Assembly: GCA_028752905.1 (NCBI GenBank)
Contig: JAQNBH010000013.1
Span: forward strand, 13,691,316 to 13,755,315
Source of the DNA: Cladorhizidae sp. MBARI D1340-BT2
Lineage: Eukaryota; Porifera; Demospongiae; Poecilosclerida; Cladorhizidae
Direction of reading: 5' to 3'
DNA: 64,000 nucleotides
Position 1 is the first letter of the stretch. The number at the start of each line of letters is the position of its first letter. Under the pieces are notes generated by a model. It searched no databases, was not told where the DNA came from, and saw nothing but the letters and a program-made list of their open reading frames with translations. Positions 49,497 to 59,000 of the stretch are shown piece after piece. The position numbers and the translations under genes are program-made.

Positions 49497-49560
49497 TCCA
49501 TCATCATCATCATCATCATCATCACCACCACCACCACCACCAGCACCATCATCATCATTA
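49497..49560. repeat. ATC/CAC microsatellite
   Basis: (CAT)n then (CAC)n then (CAT)n, directly abutting the TTA array. Confidence 0.95.
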
Positions 49561-49683
49561 TTATTAGTCACAAAGTTGAAAGTGATCCACATCAGCACTA
49601 TTTAACTCTCGAAAAGTAGTTTTACAGCAATTTACACAGCAGAGGCAGTCCTGTATCAGGTTGCCCAATTTAAAACGTGCTGG

Positions 49684-49745
49684 CTACATGAGGCCCTCCC
49701 ATACTACAGAGGCACTACATGAGGCCCTCCCATACTACAGAGGCA
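49684..49745. repeat. 31-bp tandem duplication upstream of gene B
   Basis: Two identical 31-bp units beginning CTACATGAGGCCCTCCCATA, about 190-250 bp upstream of the gene B start codon. Confidence 0.9.
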
Positions 49746-49824
49746 CTACATCATCATATATCAATTGCCAGACAAAGAACTCAATCCAGTTATGGCGAAA
49801 GCCACGCGCCAGTCCCTCCCTAAG

Positions 49825-49937
49825 TTGGGCGGGGCGCTAAATATGCAAAGTGCACGTACAGTATAATTATAGTTAGAAGCAGTCTCCACGCTGAGGCTCG
49901 AACTCTTTTGAACTCGCCAGGACTCTACATAGGAGCG
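49825..49937 (+). promoter_or_regulatory. Possible gene B promoter / 5' UTR
   Basis: A GC-box-like GGGCGGGGC at about 49829, then TAAATATGCAAA and TATAATTATA before the start codon at 49938. Based on position and composition only. Confidence 0.3.
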
Positions 49938-50001
49938 ATGGAAAAAGTGATATGGATGTATTCTCTGTTGTGTCTGCCATTGGTAGTCAGCGCGTTTTCT
50001 G
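49938..50001 (+). CDS. Gene B exon 1: signal peptide
   Basis: ATG at 49938 followed by a hydrophobic core (MYSLLCLPLVVSAFSG), ending at donor gtatga in phase 1. It matches the gene A first exon in core, length and phase. A GC-box-like sequence (GGGCGGGGC, about 49829) and an AT-rich TAAATATGCAAA stretch lie about 100 bp upstream and may be promoter parts. Two copies of a 31-bp repeat lie about 200 bp upstream. Confidence 0.6.
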
Positions 50002-53000
50002 GTATGAATAACAATGTAATGACAATTGTTAATTGTTGTCCAGGTGCAATTTTTTTAATGTAGAATGTATTAGTTATACTGTGTAGCAGTTCATTGATAC
50101 CCTCAGCTATTGCAGGGTAGTCTGGCATTGTGGACCTTTCTCTTCCACCCTTCTTTTCAGTATAGAGTCAGTCACAGTAAATTTGTCCCCCCCCCTGGTC
50201 CCCTGAACAGTAAATAATTGGTCCCCCCACCTAATACCATTTTAAAAGTTTTGCTATCTTCCATAAGTACTCCACTGTCAAAATTGTCTGTTCCCCCTTT
50301 GTATATAATTTGGAGGAGCAGAAAGTTAAATATGGTCTCCTCAATATGGTCTCCTACAGAGTGAGTAACAGAGCAGATTAGTGGCTATGCAAGACTAGAA
50401 GTGATACTGATGTTTTGGGTTAAGACAGAATAAAATAGTGTATTACAAGACAGAAAGAAGTGCAAACAGAGTTTTGAGAAGTGCATAACCTTCGTCCCTT
50501 CTTTATATGCTTTCACTTTTGTCCATGTTATATGGCTTTGTATGTATATAGCTGGCTGTGACAACCAAGTACAATATTGTAGCAATGGACATTGGAATAA
50601 AAGGAGCTATTGCAAACTGTCCAAAGGTTGCTAAAAACAAAGTGATCTCTATCAGACCTATACCACTCTATGTTTGCTTGACTCTTCCCTAAATATTCAG
50701 CTATTTTGTGATCACAATTAGCTTCTCTATCTGCAGCAAAGGAGAACTACCTGCATGTTCCATGGTGATCCTGTGTTGCAAAAAGCAACACTAATTTTGT
50801 GCAAATACTATAATCATTCACGATGGGTCTAGAGTTTGTGGGATTATTACTCTGTGAATCTCATAAAGCACATACTCTCACTAGACACCCATCACATAGT
50901 TCCTTTAAAGTCTTCGTAGTGTTCTTAAACAATGAACTACTCATAATGCATCCTCTAGCAACATCAAAGTACTTTCTTGCACTACAAATATTGTGTGTGT
51001 TTTTAAGCAATATTACTATTGAATCACCTTCTCAATAATTTCCTGATGAAGGACTAGAGCATCTAGGTGAAACGTCGAGTGAATACAATTTATTGAGAAG
51101 GTGATTCAACTGAGAGTTCACTTTACTACTTTACTACTTCATTCATTTTCAAAGACTTTGTTCTCAAAAGTTAGACCATTCTGTGTGCTATCCAATGATG
51201 TTGCAATAAACTATGGCTGAGATGTGGGCAAAATATGAAGGTCATTATAAATTCTTACAAGCGTCTTGCATCCCAACCATTGGTCTTCATTTATGGTGGT
51301 ATATATCAGAGTACGTACGGATACAACTTATGAATTAACAACTTAAAATAATTTATCTCAATATAATTTTTGCAGTCAGGTGACCACGTAGACTGGACTA
51401 TACCTCATCAGAAAATGTGACTAGATTGGAAAAGTGATATTCAGCAATGCAAGAGCATTCAGATTATATAAAAGTTATTTACTGATTCTTTATGTGATAT
51501 GAATACATCAAAATTACACTTTCATGTTAAATCAGTTTGAAAAGTACAACACTAAAACCACATGGGTTTCCTCTTATTTTAACCTGTGGTTACGATTTTG
51601 GAGCTCAATATATATTCTGCACACTTCACTCTATGATTAAGTTCAAAAGCTAGATCTTTCTGTGTGCTCTACACTTCCCTCTATAAACTTGGTTCTGTGT
51701 GCTCTCTTTTGACTAAAACTGTTGCATCCATACCCAAGGTACATGCAGTCAAAATTGGGGGCTCCAAAATCAGTCTGGCCAAGTTTCTGCATTTCTAACT
51801 CTTATTGGAATGCAAGCCAGCTGAAATTAGCACCAGTGGCTAGAGGAAGCCCTACTCGATACAATGAGTGTTATTAGGTGCTAAAACGTGAGTACATGGT
51901 CAAGAGCCTGGGTGGAAAATTATTTTTTGATTTCTACCCACATGCTTGACCACATACTTACCTTTTAGATGTCACTCAACAGAGGAGAGCTTCCTCTAAC
52001 CACTGGTACTACTGTCTTGCACTTTCCAATTAGGAGAGAGAAATGCACATGCAGGTTTTGAGGTGCTGACTTTGACCCTGTACCATGGGTACGATTGTAC
52101 CTGTGCGACAGCTTTTAGCATTAAATGATAGCACACAGAGAGATCTGTATAATTATGTCAAATTCAAGAGTGAAGCATGCAGAATTTATGGAGCTCCAAA
52201 GTCATAACCACAGGGTTTTTTTTACACTTTGCGGGTATTATACCCACTTATTCATTTCTCGAGAAGTATACAATGAAATTGATGGCTAAAAAGAAACATA
52301 ACTCAAGAATAGTTAGTTGAAATTTGAAATGCAGTTAGTTAAGGTATAGAATGATGAAAGAAAAAGAGTTGAGGTAGAAAAAAAGGTCTACTCCCCTGTT
52401 GTTTCCCACAGAGTAAGAGAGCAGATTAGTTTTTAAAGCAAAGAGGATGGTGGAACAGAAGTAGCTATGTGAGACCATGAAGATGTGATACTGATGTTTT
52501 GGGTTAAGACAGGATCAATTGGTCTACTAAAAGACAGAGAGAAGTGCAGGTATGGATAAACAGAGTTTTGAAGAGTGTATAATTATCTCCCTCTTTATAA
52601 TTATTATGGTTTCACTTTTGTCCTTGGCTTTGTAGCTGGCTGTGACAACCACGTACTATTTTGTAGCAATGGACAAAAAAGCTATTGCAAACTGTACATA
52701 TAATTAGTTGAATCTTTAAAAAGGTTGCTAAAAACAAAGTGATCTTTGTCAGCAATTATACCACTCTATGTTGGCCATTACTGCTTGACTCCTCTCTAGA
52801 CTAGATGTTTTGCAATCATTATTAGCTTCTCTCTCTCTGCTGCAAAAGATAACTGTACTCCATTCTCACCTGCATGTTCCATGGTGACCCTGTATCTCAA
52901 AAAGCAATAAGCAAATTACTAATTTTGTGTGAATACTATGATTGGGTCTAGAGTTTGTGGGATTTCTACTCTGTGAATCTCATTACAGCACTTCCTCTTA

Positions 53001-56000
53001 CTAGACAACTATGGTATAGTTCCTTTAAAGTCTACATTTAAACAATGAACTAATCATGATGTCATCTAGCATCATCAACAACTTTGTTGTACTACAAACA
53101 TTGCATCATTTTCCCAAACAAGGCAGTCGACTGGTACAATTAAAACTTTTGTAAATATTTATTTTTCGTGTGAAAAGGTAACACAATTTTATGAGTATTC
53201 TACACTTTAATTGAAATAGAATGCTTCAGGACAAGGCTCAAAAACTATTAACATTGAATAGTGTGTCATAGCTCAAATAGTCCGAGTTATTTTGGTTGGG
53301 TTTTTTTCAACTTCACTTCTGATAGTCCTCCTCTTTTTGTAATCTGAATAAGAAAAAAGACATCGGTTTAAAGAAGGCAATTTTAGTGAAAGCTACCATA
53401 TTTTTGGATCTATTAGTGCTGGGTCTCCTATTTTATCAGTGGGGTAACATATATTGAGTAATTGTGTTGGTCCATGGGGAAGGTGAGGGGGTGTGGGAGG
53501 TGACCATCAACTTTTTTTTTCTATGACAGGAATGGAACCCTATACTGAATTTGTTCTGCCAGAATATAAAAAGTCACTTAAGTGGTATTAATTGTTCGAG
53601 CTTCCATCAACTGAAAGAATAAATTACATGTTCTTAGGAATTGGTGTAGTTTGTGACTATATAGAGATACAAGAAAGTGGCTGACTGAATTAAGAAGAGG
53701 CATATTGTGAAATAAGGCATGTATAGTCACAAACCATAACTATGAACTGATTATCCATTGAGCCAGCAGTTTCAGGACCAATATTTGGTATAGCAGTATT
53801 CTCAAACACCCTCCCTACAAGAGAGAGAAATGGGTTGGCTATATCAAGCTAGTATCAGGTAATATTTTATACACTTTATTGTTTATATACAGTTACCAGT
53901 CTAGAACTAGATCTTTTCTGGAATTTTATGTCACATTTTATATCATCATCACATGCTACCATTAATTTAATGAACATTAATGGCTATTCATGGCCATACA
54001 AAATCAATAGCATGCAAATCAAGAGCAATGCAAAATTTAAGTTATTTAACACATTAAAGGTGTTAAGAATGTGCAACTGATCCCAAGTGTTCTGGGTGAA
54101 CGGGCAAGTGGTGGGATATGACCATTGGTTCCCTTGCTGTCATTCTGACTGTTACAGCTGTAATGCAGTGAGAGCGATGCCTTTGCATTTCTTGAGACAG
54201 CAGCATGACTTAGGTTATGGCAAATCTTACAATTGAGGAGTACAATTCCTGATTTTCAAAGACTAATAACATATGTGCCATTACATATTAACTCGACTAC
54301 TTGTGGCATACATATTGTTACCCCGATTGGGTGAAGGGCATGATAGGACCTCAGGAATGAAGGAGGTGTCATATATTAAAACACGTTTCCAAATTCCAGT
54401 GGTAGATACAAATATATGATGACTCATTTGCAGCCACTTTCTTACAGTCATATTAAATGAAGCGAGGCATAGTTCACATAGTAAGCTGAAGTTACTTGCC
54501 AACTTTCTTAGGCTTTCAACAAAATCTCAGTCAACATTATATAGATACAATGACTATCTCGATGATCAATTACTCACTTGATGCAGCTAGATGCTCTAGC
54601 TGAAGCTTTGATCGAGTAAATTGAAGTTGATTATCTAGGAAGTCATTGCATTTTTGCTAGATTGTCGTTGCTTGTTTTGTTATTTTATCCCATCATTCTT
54701 TACGAATGTGTTTGACTTCTGTTACTGAGGGCAGTTACCAACATGTATAAAGACAAACTTAGCAGATTAATGCAATTAGCATGTTTCATATACATAGAAA
54801 TGGTTGCCCTGGAATATTACTTCTCTCCTCCCTCAAGTATTTTGTAACTACTAATTAATTGTGACAAACTCACATATTCAGCCAAAATTGCATTGAAATC
54901 TATCTCGGAGAAAGTAAAAGGAAGAATTATTTTCCTGCGAGAGAAATCTCCTGATCCCACCCCACTCTTCAACCCATCAATCCCAAACAAAAATTCCTAT
55001 ATGAAACTCTAAATGATGCATTCATTGGAAATCAAAATCTAACATCCATCTCCATAGTTTGCCACTTACGTTTAAAATTAAGACACGTAATAGGTGTACC
55101 ACACCATTATTTTTGCTACGATTTATTAACAATGTGTACGTATATAATCATAAGTAGGTATCTTTTGGTATTAATGAGATGATTATGCTACTTTTAGTGT
55201 GTGAAACTGAAGGATTGCTTAGTGAGGATCTTTTGGACTACATTATCAGCAGTTCGTCAATTCCTAGTATTTTTAACCATACTCTAAAAAATCTGGTGAC
55301 CTCAAGAAATGCACAGTGGTGCACAATTGGAGATTTAGGTAGCAATCCATACTTCCAGCTGAAGTTCAACTCTATGGTGTCCATTACTTACATGGAAGCA
55401 CAAGGAATACCTGATGGATATGTGAAACAGTTCAGATGGGAAGTGCAGGATGAATGTGACAACATTAAGATCTATGGAAATGCAAGAGAGCAAATGGTGA
55501 GAGGGTAATACAATTAGAAATGTATGCAAGGTATTATTTAGTGAGCTGAAGCAGCTTGCGAAGCCTTTTGTTGCCTTGCCTCTTATTCAAGGACACATTT
55601 GTACAATCTGATATGCTACAAACAAAAAGATGGGTGGAATATATATATGAAATATGGAGGGTTTTGGCAAGACAGTTGAAAATATTTCCCCCTGAAATGG
55701 AATTCAGAGTGAGGTCATCAGGTACTATTGCCTGGCTGATCAAACTATCTTAGTATTGTAGGGAAGACCATAGACTTAGATATTGTATGTATATATATAT
55801 ATAGTAATAATAGAAAAGTATTGGGATGGCTAGTCTTAATATAGTTTCATGCTAATGCAATCATCAGGGACAATGAGCAACTGAGGTGGCATGTGAGCAT
55901 ATATGAGGTGGGGCAGGCAAGTGGGGTGATGTAAGTCTATTGGCGGGCATTAACATGAATGGATGTTGATGAATGTGGTAATTCAAATGTTCTTGAGGAG

Positions 56001-59000
56001 AAACTTGTTCTTGTGCCTACACTTTGAAAGGAATTCTGATCGCTTCTTCAATGATGTTTGGCTGTTGGAGTAGATAATGTGGAATTTTTCAGCAATGAAA
56101 TATGGTGGAATATGATGCTGCTCTGATGATAATGGCCCATTTTATGTTGTGTTGGGTTTTGCTGTCTTTAAGTTTCCATGTGTATTTGGAGAGTTCTGTA
56201 GTGTTTCTCTTGTTTTCATGGTTGAAGGAGAACTTGTGCTTTGTGTAGCATGCCTTGAAAGTTGTATCCGTGAGCCCTATGTAGTGTTTTTCGTCATGGT
56301 CGGTGGGGACGGAGGCTTTATAAACTATAGATGTAGCAAGGCAGTACCCATCCAGCAGGCAATCTTTCTTATTTCGGCAGCAGCATGACTTGCTTGGCTC
56401 TTGTTGTATGTTTTGATAGGTTTGTTTGTTGTGAGACGTAATTATGCTGTTCATGTTTCTGCAGCAAGAGTAGTTGACTTTGATATTATTGGCTATTGAA
56501 TATTTTGTGCAGCTCATTGCCCTTGGGAAGTAGTGGGACTTGATGAGGTTGAGGAAGGATTTGCCAATGTTGGTGGCTACATTTTTGCTGAAGGGTGGGC
56601 TGTACCATATTATCCGCCACTTTTTGGTGGGGGGGGGGGGGGGCTTAGTGCTATTTTTTGTTGTTGGGGGTTGAAAACTCATTTGATATTCGTGTCCGGA
56701 GAGCTTTCTGGTAGTCTGGTGCTGCCTTTCTGAAGGTACTTCTCGTTATCGGAAATGCTGTTGATTCTCTTATTGATGGAGGGGGATGTTCTTTATTATA
56801 GATGGAGGGTGGTTGGATCTTTTGTTGATATATAGGATATGGCTGTTAGGCTTTCCGTATGGTTGGTATGATCCATGGGCGAGGTCGAATGTCACATCGA
56901 GGAAGTTGGTGATCTTGGTATTGGTGTGGATGGTGATGCGGAGGTCGAAGGCATGGAAGAGAGATATAATTTCCTTCTTCATCCTCTCACATTGCTTTGG
57001 AGATGTGTCATGGGGAGTATTGCAAGTCCGTCATCTCTATAAAGCCCAATTTTATGTTTCCCAAGATTGGCTGAGAGATTGGCAGGAGGAATGTGCCAAC
57101 GAGCTCACAAATCTCCGCTCCATCATAGCTCCCCATGGTGATATCGAAGAAGTTGGTTGTGTTTATCTTTGCCCATGTTGTGCTGCATGTTAGAAAACCA
57201 CTTGATGACAAAGGAAGTGTTCTTCCTTTGCTGCAGGTTCGTTTTCAGCAGGATATCATTGTTAACGCGATCCAGGATGGTTTTGCTATCAAAGCCTATC
57301 TCGGGTTGATTAGTCGATAACTTGGGTTGTTTTGGAAGTTTTCCTTGTGATCCTTCAGGATGATGAATGACTCATAGGCATGCATTCTACTCTGTCATCG
57401 ATGTCTAGGCTAGCAGTGATTCTCTTGGCCTCATGGTTTATCTCGGCAATGTAACCTTCACCGGCTTTCTTGTAGGTTTTAGTGATGTTTTCGTGCAGGA
57501 GTTTCCTGTATTGGTCACATTTTAGCTTGTAGAAGTTGGATGATTTATCTGCACGTATCATCAGTTCCTCTAACTTTTGATGTCCTGTTTAAGTTTATTT
57601 TGGAATTGGCATTTGACATTTCTGAATTCCATATTGCACTGTTCTATTCCATCATTAGAATATTCCTCCTTTATTGCATCACATAATCTTTCCTCTATAA
57701 TTATACCAACTTTGTAGCTTGTATTTTCTTTTGTGCTCGTTGTCCGAGAGAGCAAAAACCAAAAGTGGCAGTACAAACAAAGAATTGAAGTTTCTACAGC
57801 ATATCCAGTATCCACCTCCATAGCTATCTTGAGTTAAGTCATAATGGAACTTCAGCAATCCATGTCCCAAGAAGTATTAACTACGCAGAATATCAACATG
57901 CAACCAGTTGTCTTTCCTCTATCTTTGAATCTGCCAGCCAATTTTGTCAATTTATAATTTTTTGGAATACGACCAATTTTTGTTGTCTACATAAACCTGT
58001 TTGGATGACCTGCTCATACCTTTTATAGATATATACCATGAAGTGTTTCATATCAGATTATCACTTATTATACATCAATGTTTTGTATTTATCTGTAGAT
58101 TGTTTTTCGTTTTGTTTTAGCTCTTCACTGCATCTGGTCCAGAGCGGGAGACATTTACCTTTGGAACACCCATTCAAGGGAAGACATTTAGAATATATAT
58201 TGTTGATGTCATGCAACAAAGTATGTACCTCTGCTGGAATATCAGATTGTATGGATGCATTGCAAACCCAAGTTAGTTGAAAAATGTGTAGCAGTGGTAC
58301 TAACTACTGCTACAGTTGGCACTCACAAATCCAAATAGCCTGGGACTTCAGACCCTTTGGATTAGTGAAATTTTTGAATGTATGAATATTATTACTGAGG
58401 CAAGCATATTCTAGTCTTTATGGTTTTCTTATTACAGGTTTGATACTTGAGTAGAAATCACAATTTGCAGCATTTAATTGGTGAGGCTACTGCATGAAAT
58501 ATATACTGAAAAGTAATCAGAACCATAGAAAATCTCTTTTCATCTCCTGATCTCTTCCAACCTTCATAGTCTTCACTTAACTGCTACATCCAATCTGGGT
58601 CAGCTTTCCTCTGTTAGTTCACAACTCACTGTACTTTTTCTTTGTGTTAGATACTGAAGAAATTCTTGCTCGTACTGTTCAGACAGAAGTTTGCCAATGG
58701 ATCAAGAATCTCAACTTTCTGCTCGATTGGTTGGCATTTGTGCATGCTTTTGCAGTCTTTCTTCATCACAATGGTCATTTCACAGCAGCTTCCTATAAAA
58801 TGCATGCTCATGCATTTAATTCTAGTATGGTGTGTTTAGCATGCAAATGCAATAGTGATACGGATTTGCAAGATTTCATGTTAAAGAGTTCCAGATAAGA
58901 GAGGGTTACTGTACTATTACTACTACTACTGCGTAGAAGCTGGATTTTGTGGGGCTATTTCTGACCAGTTTGTCAGTAGAAATATAATTATAATTTTGAT

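Larger units (their letters stand above)
55790..57805 (-). mobile_element. Penelope-like retroelement with GIY-YIG domain
   Basis: About 2 kb inserted in gene B intron 2, minus strand. Boundaries are estimated from where similarity between the two duplicated introns is lost (55760-55790) and resumes (about 57805). It carries a frameshifted RT followed by a GIY-YIG endonuclease, the order of Penelope-like elements. The matching intron at 60298-60979 lacks it, so it inserted after the module duplicated. Confidence 0.7.

Noticed and set aside
55844..55867. Hammerhead-like CTGATGA..GAAAC (minus) near the end of the Penelope-like element
   Set aside because: Penelope-like elements can carry hammerhead ribozymes, but the stem II here is only three base pairs with a mismatch at its base. 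I could not build stems I and III, so it is not called.
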